A stretch of 64,000 bases of DNA, taken from assembly GCF_003363155.1 (NCBI RefSeq), contig NZ_QRBE01000001.1, positions 310,001 through 374,000 on the forward strand, given 5' to 3'. A model generated the notes under the pieces. It did no database searches, was not told the DNA's origin, and worked only from the letters and a program-made list of their open reading frames with translations. This document shows positions 44,520 to 54,966 of the stretch, piece after piece (the first letter of the stretch is position 1; every line of letters starts with the position of its first letter). The position numbers were made by a program, and so were the translations under genes. This DNA is from Dyella monticola. Its GTDB lineage: Bacteria > Pseudomonadota > Gammaproteobacteria > Xanthomonadales > Rhodanobacteraceae.

Positions 44520-46553
44520 ATGAGCACTACAGGGGGCGTCGGCAAGGAACGGGGATATACCATCCTTATCGTCTTGCTGGTGGTATCGATCGGCTTCGCG
44601 GCGGTCGACTTCGTTCTACTCAACCTCAAGAACGGTGAAGACCGTCAGGCGAGCGCGCTCACCACGCAGATTCAGGTGCTTTCGCAGCAGACGGCCAAGT
44701 ACGCGCTGGAGGCCTCCGGCGGTAACTCCGATTCGTTCGCTGAGTTGGAAAACGCGCGCGACGCGATCGATTCGTCGGTGCAGCGCCTGGTCAAAGGCGA
44801 TGCCAAGACCGGCATGAAGCCCTATGCCGACAAGAACGTCACGCCGACCGGCCGTTCCGTCAGCAAGCTGGCCGATGCCTGGAGCCAGCTCGATGGCGAC
44901 ATCGGCAAGATCCTGTCCAACAAGGCGGTGGTGCTCGATTCCTCGCAGCGCGCCGACGACCTTTCCAAGCAATTGCCGCTGCTCAACTCCAACATGGAGC
45001 AGGTGGTCAACATCCTGCAGCAGCGCAAGGGCAGTAGCGCCGACGAAATGCTTGGCGCCTCCCGTCAGATGCTGCTGGCCGACCGTATCATCCGTCGCGT
45101 GCAGGAGGTGCTGCAGGGCGGCGACTCGGCGCAAGCATCCGCCGACGGTCTGTCGCGCGATGCGCAGAGCTACGGCGAAGTGTTGCAAGGCCTGCTGCAA
45201 GGTAACCAGAGCATGGGCGTGCAGCAGTTGGGTGATGCCAATGCGCGCAAGATCCTCTCGGAAATGCAGGGCGACTGGCAAAAGCTGAGCGATCCGGTTT
45301 CCAAGCTCGTTGCTGCTGCCAACAACCTCGCCGAAGTGAAGAGCGCCGGCAACCAGGCCTCGCTGGACTCGCAGAACGTGCTGCTGCGCGCGAACGACTT
45401 GTCCGAGCAGATCGGCTTGTTGCCCGTGCGTCGTTTGTTCCCGAACGTCTGGTGGGGCGTGATCGGCGCGGGCGGCGCCGTGGCTTTTGCGATCTTGCTG
45501 GTTATCCAACTCGTCGGCGACCAGCGCCGCCGCTTCCGCGAGAGTACCGAGCTCAACCAGCGCAACCAGGAGGCGATCATGCGCCTGCTGGACGAAATGG
45601 GTTCGCTCGCCGAAGGTGACCTGACGGTAAAAACCACCGTGTCCGAAGACATCACGGGCGCGATCGCCGACTCGGTGAACTACGCTATCGACGAATTGCG
45701 CACCCTGGTGACGACGATCAACGAAACCTCCGAGCAGGTATCGTCCTCCGCCCAGGAAACGCAGACCACCGCACGCCACCTGGCCGACGCCGCGAAAGCC
45801 CAGGCGCATCGCATCAGTACGGCGACCACCGCGATCAACCAGATCGCCAGCTCGATGGACGACGTGTCCAAGAACTCCGCCGAGTCGGCCGATGTGGCCG
45901 AGCGCTCGGTGCAAATTGCCTCGCGAGGTGCCGAAGTGGTGCGTGAAACGATCTCGGGCATGGACTCGATCCGCGACCAGATCCAGGAAACGTCCAAGCG
46001 TATTAAGCGACTGGGCGAATCCTCGCAGGAAATCGGCTCCATCGTGGAACTGATTAACGACATTGCCGAGCAGACCAACATCCTCGCCTTGAATGCCGCT
46101 ATCCAGGCGGCGTCGGCGGGTGAAGCGGGCCGCGGTTTTGCGGTGGTGGCGGACGAAGTGCAGCGCCTCGCGGAACGCTCCGCGAGTGCTACGAAACGTA
46201 TCGAAACGCTGGTGCAGACGATTCAGTCCGATACCAACGAAGCGGTGAACTCGATGGAGCAGACCACCGCCGAAGTGGTGGCCGGTGCCCGCAAAGCCGA
46301 GGACGCCGGTAGCGCACTGGGCGACATCGAGCGCGTATCGCACGATTTGTCCGCACTGATTCAGAACATCTCCGCCGCGGCGCGTCAGCAGTCGATCGCT
46401 GCAACGGATATTTCGCAATCCATGAACGCGATTCAGGAAATCACTTCGCAGACGTCGCAAGGCGCAAGCCAGACGGCCGAATCGATTGGTTACCTGGCAC
46501 AGCTGGCAAGTGACTTGCGCCGCTCGGTGGCGCACTTCAAGTTGCCGGGGTAA
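44520..46553 (+). CDS. pilJ: Methyl-accepting chemotaxis protein PilJ
   Basis: This 677-residue inner-membrane receptor has a transmembrane helix at about 12-34, a helical periplasmic domain with PilJ features, a second helix at about 305-330, a HAMP-like linker ([26 protein letters not shown] region) and a long cytoplasmic coiled coil. The signalling tip is [35 protein letters not shown]. It senses pilus or surface contact cues in P. aeruginosa. There is no pilK (CheR-type methyltransferase) between pilJ and chpA. Confidence 0.95.
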   Translation: MSTTGGVGKERGYTILIVLLVVSIGFAAVDFVLLNLKNGEDRQASALTTQIQVLSQQTAKYALEASGGNSDSFAELENARDAIDSSVQRLVKGDAKTGMKPYADKNVTPTGRSVSKLADAWSQLDGDIGKILSNKAVVLDSSQRADDLSKQLPLLNSNMEQVVNILQQRKGSSADEMLGASRQMLLADRIIRRVQEVLQGGDSAQASADGLSRDAQSYGEVLQGLLQGNQSMGVQQLGDANARKILSEMQGDWQKLSDPVSKLVAAANNLAEVKSAGNQASLDSQNVLLRANDLSEQIGLLPVRRLFPNVWWGVIGAGGAVAFAILLVIQLVGDQRRRFRESTELNQRNQEAIMRLLDEMGSLAEGDLTVKTTVSEDITGAIADSVNYAIDELRTLVTTINETSEQVSSSAQETQTTARHLADAAKAQAHRISTATTAINQIASSMDDVSKNSAESADVAERSVQIASRGAEVVRETISGMDSIRDQIQETSKRIKRLGESSQEIGSIVELINDIAEQTNILALNAAIQAASAGEAGRGFAVVADEVQRLAERSASATKRIETLVQTIQSDTNEAVNSMEQTTAEVVAGARKAEDAGSALGDIERVSHDLSALIQNISAAARQQSIAATDISQSMNAIQEITSQTSQGASQTAESIGYLAQLASDLRRSVAHFKLPG

Positions 46554-46651
46554 GCCACGTTGGCACTGGACCGGGTTTTATCAGGCATTCACAAGAGGGC
46601 AACCTCGACGGTTGTGTCGATGCGCAAAAGCGCAGCCGCTGAGGGGGGCGC

Positions 46652-49600
46652 ATGAGACTTCAAGACCACATCGATTTCACCACGCTGCAGTGGGTCAAGC
46701 CTGAGCTTGACGAAACGCTTGCGCTCGCCCGACAAGCGCTGGAGTCCTACGTGGACAACCCCGGCGAACGCGACGTCATGCGCCAGTGCGCCGACAACCT
46801 GCACCAGGTGCAGGGTACTTTGCGCATGGTGGAGCTCTACGGCGCGGCCATGGTTGCCGAAGAGATGGAAACGCTCGCCATCTCCCTGCTCGAAGACCAC
46901 GTACACAACCGCGAAGATGCTTACGCCGCGCTGATGCGCGGCTTGATGCAACTGCCCGATTATCTTGAACGCCTTTCCAGCGGTCACCGCGACGTACCGG
47001 TGGTATTGCTGCCGCTGCTCAATGAGCTGCGCGCCAGCCGCGAACAAGAAGCGCTGAGCGAATCGGCGCTGTTCACACCCAACCTCGAAGCCTCACTGCC
47101 GCCGCAGGCACCGGTCGCAAACGCCGACAGCGATGCGCAGCAACGCAAGGCCGAGATCGGCGAATTGCGCCTGCGTTTCCAACAACAGCTGTTGGCCTGG
47201 TTCCGCGGACAAGGCAGCGCGCAGCAGCTTTCAGGTATGCGCAGCACGCTCAACGCGATCGCAGCACGTTGCGCCACCGTTCCCGGTCGGCGCCTGTGGT
47301 GGATCGCGGCCGCGGTGCTTGAAGGTCTCGATCACGGCATGCTCAAGAGCCATGCCGCCGACGTGCGCCAGTTGATCGGTAAGGTCGATCGCAGCATTCG
47401 TCAGTTGATCGAGCAAGGTGAAGACGCGCTGCAAGGCAGCGACGCCGACGATCTTGCGCGCAAGCTGCTGTACATCGTGGCGCAATCCAAACAGCGCAGC
47501 CCGCAGATGGCACTGCTCGCGCAGACGTACAACCTCGACAACCTGATGCCCGATGCCACCGAGCTGGAACATGCACGCGGCTCAATGGCCGGCCACAACC
47601 GTGCATTGCTCGATTCGGTGGCCCGCGCGCTGAAGGACGATCTGCTGCGCGTGAAGGAAGCGCTGGATCTGTTCCTGCGCCAGAGCGATGCCGATCCGGC
47701 ACAGCTTGGTGCGCAGGCCGAACTGCTCGAGCGCGTGGGCGATACGCTGGGCATGCTCGCGCTGAACGTGCCACGCCGCGTTGTGAACGAACAGAGGCGT
47801 GTATTGGAAGAGGTGGCCAACCGCCTGCGCAGCCCCGATGAGGAGTCGCTGCTCGACGTGGCTGGCGCGTTGCTTTACGTTGAAGCATCGCTGGACGATC
47901 ACATCGAAAGCCTCGGCGCAGAACAGCAGCCGAGCGAAGATCAATCAGTCAGCATGATGCCGCGCAGCGAGGCGCGGCACATCCTCGCCACATTGATGAG
48001 CGAGGCCGTGGGAAACACCGGCAAGGTGAAGAACGGCATCGTCGCCTTCGTCGAATCGGGCTGGCAACACGAACAGCTCGATGGACTGCCCGCGCAGATG
48101 GACGAAGTGTCCGGCGCGTTGCGCATGCTTTCTTCACCACGCGCGGCACAGATCGCCGAAGGCGTGGGCCGTTTCATCGGCAACGAGCTGTGCGTGGACA
48201 AGCGCATTCCCAGCAGCGCGCAAATGGATCAGCTCGCCGACGCGCTCGCCGCGCTGGAGTATTACCTGGAGGCCGCGCGCGAACATCGCGGTGGGCTCGA
48301 ACACGTATTGGATGTCGCCGAACACAGCCTGGGCGGATTGGGTTACTGGCCGCCGCCGCTGGCCAAAGCCGCGCCGGAGACCGTGCGCGAAGCAGCACCA
48401 GTGGCGACACCCGCTCCGTCGCTCAGCGAGCCGGTTTCGCTTGCGGAAGGGGAAGACGCCACTGCGCTGTTCATCGGCAGCAGCGAAACACCCGCGCCGA
48501 TCGGGCACGACATCACCGGCCTGCATCTGGTCGAAACCCAATCGCATGTGTATGTGCCGGCCGTTGCCGATGAAGACGGCGACTGGATGGAAATCGACGA
48601 GGAAATCGAAGAACAGGTTTCCGGCATCGATCCACTGGCCGCCACGGCTGGCTTCCAGGCCAGCACGGAAGGCATCGACGACGATATCCGCGAGATCTTC
48701 CTGGAGGAAATGCAGGAAGAGATCAGCAACCTGCGCCACGCACAGCAGGTCTGGATGACCGATCCGACGCAGCTCGGCGAGCTGATGTCGATCCGTCGTT
48801 CGTTCCACACACTCAAGGGTTCCGGCCGTCTGGTCGGCGCCAGCGTGCTGGGTGAATTTGCCTGGCGCGTGGAGAACATGCTCAATCGCGTGCTGGACGG
48901 CACCGTCCCGCCGCATGACGGCGTGCAGGTGCTGGTCGGCCACGCCATTGAAGCCTTGCCGCAGTTGCGCGCCATGCTGCTGGACGGCACCGTTCCCACC
49001 GCACCACTCAGCGCCATCATGCACGCCGCCGACCAGCTTGCTGCGGGCGAGCAGGCTGCTATGGAGCAGTTCGTTTCCATGGGCACGCAGACCGTGCGCC
49101 GCGTTGTGCGTCGCCGCGTACCGCGCATATTGGCCGATGCCATTCCGGTAGCCACCCATACCGAGCATTCCGTCGCTGCCGCGCAGCCTGTCGAACCACC
49201 GGCACCTGTCGTCGAGGTGATCGATGCGCCGGTGCTGCCGCCGGTCGATCCGGTCTTGTTGGAAATCCTGCGCAGCGAAGTGGCGCAATACCTGCAGACC
49301 ATCCGCAACACCGTCACCTTCGCCGAAGGCGAACTGCCGGTCGACGATGGCTTGCTGCGCGCCGTGCACACCTTGCACGGTGCCATCGCGATGGTCGACA
49401 TCCCGCTGCTGATCCAACTGCTGTCGCCGCTGGAAAGCTTGCTCAAGCGCCTGCGCGCAGGCGGCCAGCCGCTCTCGCTGGAAGGCATCCGCCTGCTGCA
49501 ACAAAGCGCGGATGTCGTGGACGAAGTGATGGCGCAGTTCGATGCGCCGCACCCGCACCTGCCGGATGCAGCCGGACTGATCGCGCGCCTTACTGAATTG

Positions 49601-52570
49601 CGCGATCACCAACCCGAGCCGCAGATGGCGCACGTGGTGTTCGAGCCGCATACCGTCGAGCCGATCCCATTCGAGCCGATCGAACCGACGACACATGCCG
49701 AGCCCGCAGCCGTCGAGCATGCGGAACCAGCGCGTGCGAGCGAGGAGGTGTCCACGGAAGAGCCGGCCGATTACACCGCCGAACTGCTTGACGCCCTCGA
49801 TGCCGAAGAACTGGGTAACGTCGAGCCGGTGATTCATCATCACGTGCTTGAGCCCAGCGACGAGGACGAGGAATTCGCCGAACTGCTGGCCAGCCTCGAA
49901 GCGCTCGACCCCGAACAGGCGATCGTCGAAGCGACCGAGACCCCTGCATCGATCGAACACCATCTCGATATCGGCCACGAAGCGGCCAACGAGCTGATCG
50001 AGCAACTGCACGACGCCTTGGCGGAACAAGCCCCGCAAGTCCAGGAGCTGGTGCAAGCACCGGCCGCCGAGATACCGCATCACGAAGAACCGGTTGCGCC
50101 AGTCGAAGCCGCACCGGAACCCGAGCCGGTGATTGATGAGCCTGCTGATGAACCGGTCGTTGCTGAGCCAGTGGTCGAACATCGGCCGGTCGAACGCGTA
50201 CCGGCCGGCGAGCTGCTTAGTTTTAGCCACGTCGATCAGGACTTGCTGGAAATCTTCAGCGAAGAAGCGCGCGAAATTCTCGACGAAGCCGACAGCACGC
50301 TGGCGCAGTGGCATGCGGAACCGACCGAGGTTTCGCACATGGCCGGTCTGCTCCGCGCGTTGCACACCCTCAAGGGTGGTGCGCGTATCGCTGGCGTCGC
50401 GCCGGTGGGCGACCTTACGCATGCGATTGAAAGTTTGCTCGAACGCTCGCACAACATCGATCCGCACCGCACCGCACCGCTGATCGACACGCTCGAAGCT
50501 GCGTTTGACGAATTGCATGGCCTGGTGCAGCGCGTATCGCAAGGCAAGGCCATCGCCTATCCGCATAGCATGATCGAGCGGCTGCAGGGCGGTACGCAGG
50601 AGGCGCAGGCATCGATTGCCGAAGCCACGCCCGCGATACCCGTCGCGCCCATCGAGCTGCCCTCGCTGCTACCCATCGAAGACGAACTGCTGCATGAAGA
50701 TGCAGCGCGTACCGCGCAGGAACAGATCCGCGTCCGCGCCGAACTGCTCGATAGCCTGGTGAACCACGCCGGCGAGGTGGCTATCTACCGCTCGCGCCTG
50801 GAGCAGCAGGTATCGGCCTACCGCTTCAACCTGGTGGAACTGGAGCAGACCGTAGCGCGTCTGCGCAGCCAGCTGCGCATGCTGGAAATCGAAACCGAAG
50901 CGCAGATCATCGCGCGCTTCCAGCGCGAACACCGCGAAGCAGGCATCGCGGTGTTCGATCCCTTGGAACTGGACCGCTTCTCGCAATTGCAACAGTACTC
51001 GCGCGCACTGGCCGAATCGGTGTCGGACTTGGTCTCCATCCAGGGCATGCTGGACGAACTTACCCGTCAGGCCGAAACGCTGCTGATCCAGCAGTCGCGC
51101 GTAAGTTCGGAACTGCAAGAAGGCTTGCTGCGCACGCGCATGCTGCCGTTCGACACCATGGTGCCGAACCTGCGTCGCACGCTGCGTCAGGCCGCACAGG
51201 AAGAAAACAAAAAAGCGCAGCTGTACGTGGAAGGTGCGCACGGCGAAATGGATCGCAACCTGCTCGACCGCATCAAGGCGCCGTTCGAGCACATGCTGCG
51301 CAATGCCGTGGCGCACGGTATCGAAACGCCGAAAGAACGTCATAAGGCGGGCAAGCCCGACGAAGGCGCGGTGCGTATCCGTGTAACGCGCGAAGCGACC
51401 GAGGTAGTGGTTCGCGTCAGCGACGACGGTCGCGGCCTGGACCGCGAAGCGATCCGCAAGCGCGCGATCGAACGCGGCTTGGTGCGCTCGGAAACGCGCT
51501 TGTCCGACGACCAATTGCTCGCACTGATCACGCAAACCGGCTTCTCCACCGCCAGCACCGTCACCCAGCTCGCCGGTCGCGGCGTGGGCATGGACGTGGT
51601 GGCCAGCGAGATCAAGTCGTTGGGCGGCTCGCTTGCCATCGAATCGCGCCAGGGCGAAGGCACCACGTTCGTGCTGCGCCTGCCATTCACCCTGGCGGTC
51701 ACGCAGGCGATTCTGGTGCGCATTGGTGAATCCAGCTTCGCCATTCCGATGACCTCGGTGCAAGGTGTGGCGCGTATCAGCCCGGATGAACTGGCCCAGC
51801 GTCTGGCCGAGGACAATCCGCAGTTCGACTACAACGGCGAGGATTACTCCATCCACGACCTGGCCGGGTTGCTCGGCCTGGTGCCGGGTATCAGCGATGA
51901 CGAGCAGTTGCCGCTGCTGCTCACCCGCTCAGGTGAGTTGCGTGCAGCCATCCGCGTGGATGCGGTGATCGGCTCGCGCGAAATCGTGGTGAAGTCGGTT
52001 GGCCCGCAAGTGAGCTCGGTGCCCGGCATTCTCGGCGCCACCATCATGGGCGACGGCTCGGTGCTGGTCATTCTCGACCTCGCTCCGCTGGTGCGCCACG
52101 GTCTGGCCCGTCGCGAACAACGTCTGGCCGAAGGTCTCGATCACGCCACCACTGCACCGATGATCGAAGAGCTGCGCGTGCGTCCGCTGGTCATGGTGGT
52201 GGACGATTCCATCACCATGCGCAAAGTCACCGGCCGCGTCCTCGAACGCCACGAGTACGAAGTGGAAACCGCGAAGGATGGCTTGGACGCGCTGGAAAAA
52301 CTGCACGAGCGTGTGCCTGACCTGGTGCTGCTCGATATCGAAATGCCCCGCATGGATGGCTACGAGCTCGCCACGCAGATGAAAGCCGATCCGCGCCTGC
52401 GCCGGGTACCGATCATCATGATCACCTCGCGTACCGGCGAAAAGCATCGCCAGCGTGCGTTCGATATCGGTGTGGACCGGTATCTGGGTAAGCCTTATCA
52501 AGAGGCCGAATTGCTGGCGCAGATCAACGAGGTAATGGAGCAGCGCGCACAGGAGTCTGTGAATGAGTAA
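46652..52570 (+). CDS. chpA: ChpA/PilL hybrid chemosensory histidine kinase
   Basis: At 1972 residues this is the core kinase of the twitching chemosensory system. The N-terminal half has degenerate Hpt-like helical bundles (first with HQVQGT near residue 50). Three recognisable Hpt motifs follow: H719 in FHTLKGS, H906 in VHTLHGA (weakened) and H1238 in LHTLKGG. Acidic, Pro/His/Glu-rich linkers connect them. Then come a CheA-type dimerisation and HATPase domain (N-box Asn 1551, GRGVGMDVV G-box), a CheW domain and a C-terminal receiver with phosphoacceptor D1895. GGGGGGCG precedes the ATG. It follows pilJ directly, without pilK. Confidence 0.96.
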   Translation: MRLQDHIDFTTLQWVKPELDETLALARQALESYVDNPGERDVMRQCADNLHQVQGTLRMVELYGAAMVAEEMETLAISLLEDHVHNREDAYAALMRGLMQLPDYLERLSSGHRDVPVVLLPLLNELRASREQEALSESALFTPNLEASLPPQAPVANADSDAQQRKAEIGELRLRFQQQLLAWFRGQGSAQQLSGMRSTLNAIAARCATVPGRRLWWIAAAVLEGLDHGMLKSHAADVRQLIGKVDRSIRQLIEQGEDALQGSDADDLARKLLYIVAQSKQRSPQMALLAQTYNLDNLMPDATELEHARGSMAGHNRALLDSVARALKDDLLRVKEALDLFLRQSDADPAQLGAQAELLERVGDTLGMLALNVPRRVVNEQRRVLEEVANRLRSPDEESLLDVAGALLYVEASLDDHIESLGAEQQPSEDQSVSMMPRSEARHILATLMSEAVGNTGKVKNGIVAFVESGWQHEQLDGLPAQMDEVSGALRMLSSPRAAQIAEGVGRFIGNELCVDKRIPSSAQMDQLADALAALEYYLEAAREHRGGLEHVLDVAEHSLGGLGYWPPPLAKAAPETVREAAPVATPAPSLSEPVSLAEGEDATALFIGSSETPAPIGHDITGLHLVETQSHVYVPAVADEDGDWMEIDEEIEEQVSGIDPLAATAGFQASTEGIDDDIREIFLEEMQEEISNLRHAQQVWMTDPTQLGELMSIRRSFHTLKGSGRLVGASVLGEFAWRVENMLNRVLDGTVPPHDGVQVLVGHAIEALPQLRAMLLDGTVPTAPLSAIMHAADQLAAGEQAAMEQFVSMGTQTVRRVVRRRVPRILADAIPVATHTEHSVAAAQPVEPPAPVVEVIDAPVLPPVDPVLLEILRSEVAQYLQTIRNTVTFAEGELPVDDGLLRAVHTLHGAIAMVDIPLLIQLLSPLESLLKRLRAGGQPLSLEGIRLLQQSADVVDEVMAQFDAPHPHLPDAAGLIARLTELRDHQPEPQMAHVVFEPHTVEPIPFEPIEPTTHAEPAAVEHAEPARASEEVSTEEPADYTAELLDALDAEELGNVEPVIHHHVLEPSDEDEEFAELLASLEALDPEQAIVEATETPASIEHHLDIGHEAANELIEQLHDALAEQAPQVQELVQAPAAEIPHHEEPVAPVEAAPEPEPVIDEPADEPVVAEPVVEHRPVERVPAGELLSFSHVDQDLLEIFSEEAREILDEADSTLAQWHAEPTEVSHMAGLLRALHTLKGGARIAGVAPVGDLTHAIESLLERSHNIDPHRTAPLIDTLEAAFDELHGLVQRVSQGKAIAYPHSMIERLQGGTQEAQASIAEATPAIPVAPIELPSLLPIEDELLHEDAARTAQEQIRVRAELLDSLVNHAGEVAIYRSRLEQQVSAYRFNLVELEQTVARLRSQLRMLEIETEAQIIARFQREHREAGIAVFDPLELDRFSQLQQYSRALAESVSDLVSIQGMLDELTRQAETLLIQQSRVSSELQEGLLRTRMLPFDTMVPNLRRTLRQAAQEENKKAQLYVEGAHGEMDRNLLDRIKAPFEHMLRNAVAHGIETPKERHKAGKPDEGAVRIRVTREATEVVVRVSDDGRGLDREAIRKRAIERGLVRSETRLSDDQLLALITQTGFSTASTVTQLAGRGVGMDVVASEIKSLGGSLAIESRQGEGTTFVLRLPFTLAVTQAILVRIGESSFAIPMTSVQGVARISPDELAQRLAEDNPQFDYNGEDYSIHDLAGLLGLVPGISDDEQLPLLLTRSGELRAAIRVDAVIGSREIVVKSVGPQVSSVPGILGATIMGDGSVLVILDLAPLVRHGLARREQRLAEGLDHATTAPMIEELRVRPLVMVVDDSITMRKVTGRVLERHEYEVETAKDGLDALEKLHERVPDLVLLDIEMPRMDGYELATQMKADPRLRRVPIIMITSRTGEKHRQRAFDIGVDRYLGKPYQEAELLAQINEVMEQRAQESVNE

Positions 52571-52639
52571 CCGCGTGTCCGCCTATGTCACGCATGCGGC
52601 GTCGGGTGGATCTGCCCGGCTTTCGAGGGTGTCGGCAAT

Positions 52640-54334
52640 ATGAAGGCAGCTTCAGAGGTTACCGCGGTTGCGCTGCTGTTCGACGATGTTGAGCTGGGTG
52701 GTCATTTGCGCAGCGCACTCTCCGAGCACGGTGCCCGGATTGCGCACGAAGGTCCCGTAAACAGCTTCGATGCAGACAAACTGCGGCAAGCCGGCGTCGA
52801 CGTGCTGGTCGTGAACCTGGATGAATCGGTCGACGATGCCGCGCTGGACCGCATCTACGAACTGGCCGGTTCGGGCGATATTCCGGTGGTCTTCAACGAC
52901 GCGCAGGCCAGTGGCGGCCTGGGTGGCTGGGATCGTGCGCGCTGGGCGCGTCACCTGGCCGCCAAGGCGCTCAGCACGGAAGACATCGATCCGCCGCGCC
53001 CCGACAACGCCCGAGTGGTGGATGCGCCGCTTGTGCCGATCGAGCCCGAAGAAGCCGCACAACAGCCGGAACCTATCGCAGCACCGTCTGCCGATGAGCC
53101 GCGGGAAACCGAAGAGGCCCACGTCACCGCGGAAACCTCCGAAACGCTGGCCGCCGAACTGGAAGCCTTGCTGGCGTCCGACGAGCCATCGGACGTCCAG
53201 GAGAACGAATTCGGTTCGGGCCTCAAATACAACGCGCACGATGAACTGCCGTCGTTGCATGACGGCAATTTCGGCTGGAACGATCACGACAGTGAGCCCG
53301 CACCGCACGAGGAGGCGCCCGTCGAAGCAGCGCCACCGTCGCCGTCGCACGCCGAGCTGCTTGTCGAAGCAACGTTACCGTCGCCATCGCGCGCCGAGCC
53401 GCCGCCGTTCAACATCAATCTGGATCACCTCTCGCTCGCATCGTTCGAAGAAGAAGTGACACCTCCGGTGCTGGAAAAGGCGACGCTCGCGCAGCAGACG
53501 CCCACACCCGTTGCGCCGGAATGGGGCTTCGTGGAAGAAGACTCGCTCGCGGTCTCCCAGTCACCTGGCAGCAAAGAGCCGTTCGGCGTGGAAAAGATGA
53601 GCGCCGCGGATTACCTGGCACCGGATGTCGAACATCTCGAAGGCGCTGAATCATTCATCGAGCCCGGCATGAGCTTGGAGCTGGAGTCGATCGAGCAAGC
53701 CATCGCGCCCAGAGAAGAGTATCAGCCGCACGAGACGCACCTCACCGAGCTGAGCAGCGTGCTCACGCGCATACTTGTGCTTGGCGCTGCAAGTGACGGC
53801 GGCGACTCGCTCATCGCGTTCCTCGCTGCGCTGCCCGACGATTTCAAACTGCCTATATTGCTGGCGCAGCATCATGGCCCGCTTTCGCCAGATCAATTGG
53901 CGGCATCGCTGACGGCGCGTTGTGCATTGCCGATCAAAGTCGCTGCCCCCGGCTTGCGCGCCCGCAACGGCGAAGTAGTGGTAGCACCGCGTGGTCAGCA
54001 GGTGCGCATTACGCGCGATGGACGTGTGGAATTGCAGGTCGCTGCCGACGATGCCAGCGGGCAGTCGCCTTCCATCGACAGCAGTTTCACCATGGCCGCG
54101 AGCGTATTCGGTCGCGATGCGTTGGCGATCGTATTTGCGGGCCAAGCCACCGATGCGGTGGCCGGTGCGCAAGCCATTCATGATCGTGGCGGGCAGGTAT
54201 GGGTGGAAGCCTCATCCAGCGATCACTACACCGATATGGTCAATGGCGTGCTGGCCGAACATCTGGCGAGCTTTTCCGGGTCGCCGCTGGAGCTCGCCGA
54301 GCACCTGGCCGATACGCTGTTCCATTCCGCCTGA
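52640..54334 (+). CDS. chpB: CheB-like methylesterase homologue ChpB with extended linker
   Basis: The 564-residue protein has an N-terminal receiver-like fold (about 1-110) whose expected phosphoacceptor position is Asn (LVVNLDES), so it is probably a pseudo-receiver. A long acidic, Ala/Pro/Glu-rich linker of about 240 residues follows. The C-terminal domain resembles CheB: S385 in GAASDGG, H411 in LLAQHHGP and D505 in GQATDAVAG correspond to the catalytic triad, although surrounding residues diverge from GASTGG. CheB removes methyl groups from receptors; the matching methyltransferase is missing from the cluster. It lies between chpA and chpC as in P. aeruginosa. Confidence 0.8.
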   Translation: MKAASEVTAVALLFDDVELGGHLRSALSEHGARIAHEGPVNSFDADKLRQAGVDVLVVNLDESVDDAALDRIYELAGSGDIPVVFNDAQASGGLGGWDRARWARHLAAKALSTEDIDPPRPDNARVVDAPLVPIEPEEAAQQPEPIAAPSADEPRETEEAHVTAETSETLAAELEALLASDEPSDVQENEFGSGLKYNAHDELPSLHDGNFGWNDHDSEPAPHEEAPVEAAPPSPSHAELLVEATLPSPSRAEPPPFNINLDHLSLASFEEEVTPPVLEKATLAQQTPTPVAPEWGFVEEDSLAVSQSPGSKEPFGVEKMSAADYLAPDVEHLEGAESFIEPGMSLELESIEQAIAPREEYQPHETHLTELSSVLTRILVLGAASDGGDSLIAFLAALPDDFKLPILLAQHHGPLSPDQLAASLTARCALPIKVAAPGLRARNGEVVVAPRGQQVRITRDGRVELQVAADDASGQSPSIDSSFTMAASVFGRDALAIVFAGQATDAVAGAQAIHDRGGQVWVEASSSDHYTDMVNGVLAEHLASFSGSPLELAEHLADTLFHSA

Positions 54335-54350
54335 AGATTAGAGGATTTCC

Positions 54351-54827
54351 ATGAGCGAGCAGCCATTACCCCGCGAAATCCGCTGCGTGCTGGTGCCGGT
54401 CGGCAACCTGCGCATGCTGCTGCCCAACGCCACCGTGGCCGAAGTGATCACCTTCTCCGCGCCCGAACCCGTCCCCGGTGCGCCTGAGTGGTTGCTCGGC
54501 CGTATTGCCTGGCGCGGCTGGCGCGTGCCCTTGGTGTCGTTCACCAAGCTGGCCGGCGCCGAAGAGGGCGATGCGGAGCTGAGCGTGCGCGTGGCCGTGC
54601 TCAAGGCGCTCGGCGATAACCCGGACGTACCTTTCGTCGCGGTCGTTACGCAGGGCTTCCCGCGCCTGACCACGCTCAATGCCGAGCTGATCATTCCCAC
54701 CCACGACGGCAAGCCTTTGCCGCGCGGTGTCAAAGCGCAGGTGCTGGTACGCGACGACATCGCGGTGATACCGGACCTGGAAGGCATCGAAATGGAAGTG
54801 ACTGAGCTGCTGCGGCAGGCGAGCTGA
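54351..54827 (+). CDS. chpC: CheW-like protein ChpC
   Basis: The 158-residue CheW-domain protein has the core LRMLLPNATVAEVI and GAPEWLLGRIAWRGWRVPLVSF. In P. aeruginosa ChpC is an accessory coupler to the Chp system. It starts 16 bases after chpB with AGAGGA as ribosome site and is the last gene of the operon; chpD and chpE homologues are not present. A perfect palindrome follows at 54870. Confidence 0.9.
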   Translation: MSEQPLPREIRCVLVPVGNLRMLLPNATVAEVITFSAPEPVPGAPEWLLGRIAWRGWRVPLVSFTKLAGAEEGDAELSVRVAVLKALGDNPDVPFVAVVTQGFPRLTTLNAELIIPTHDGKPLPRGVKAQVLVRDDIAVIPDLEGIEMEVTELLRQAS

Positions 54828-54869
54828 GCTTTTCTCTTTCGGGCTACCGTCAAGCTGAAATGTAACCCA

Positions 54870-54901
54870 GTGTCATTCCGGCGAAGGTGCCGGAATGACA
54901 C
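54870..54901. repeat. Perfect 13-bp palindrome GTGTCATTCCGGC ... GCCGGAATGACAC
   Basis: Thirteen-base arms with a 6-base loop (GAAGGT) form a strong hairpin between convergent chpC and rsmE. It is a compact member of the family at 30860. It may also serve as a transcription stop. Confidence 0.85.
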
Positions 54902-54966
54902 CGAGGTAGGGGCACGTGTTGAGGTGGGATGTGCCATCCGCCCAAACACCCTCCAAGACCATGGGG

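Noticed and set aside
44616-46535. 639-residue open frame on the minus strand opposite pilJ
   Set aside because: Antisense shadow of a well-conserved receptor gene; Arg/His/Gly-rich composition typical of shadows.
48134-50566. 810-residue open frame on the minus strand opposite chpA
   Set aside because: It mirrors the codon pattern of chpA (GC-rich third positions), has no recognisable domain or ribosome site, and chpA is certain.
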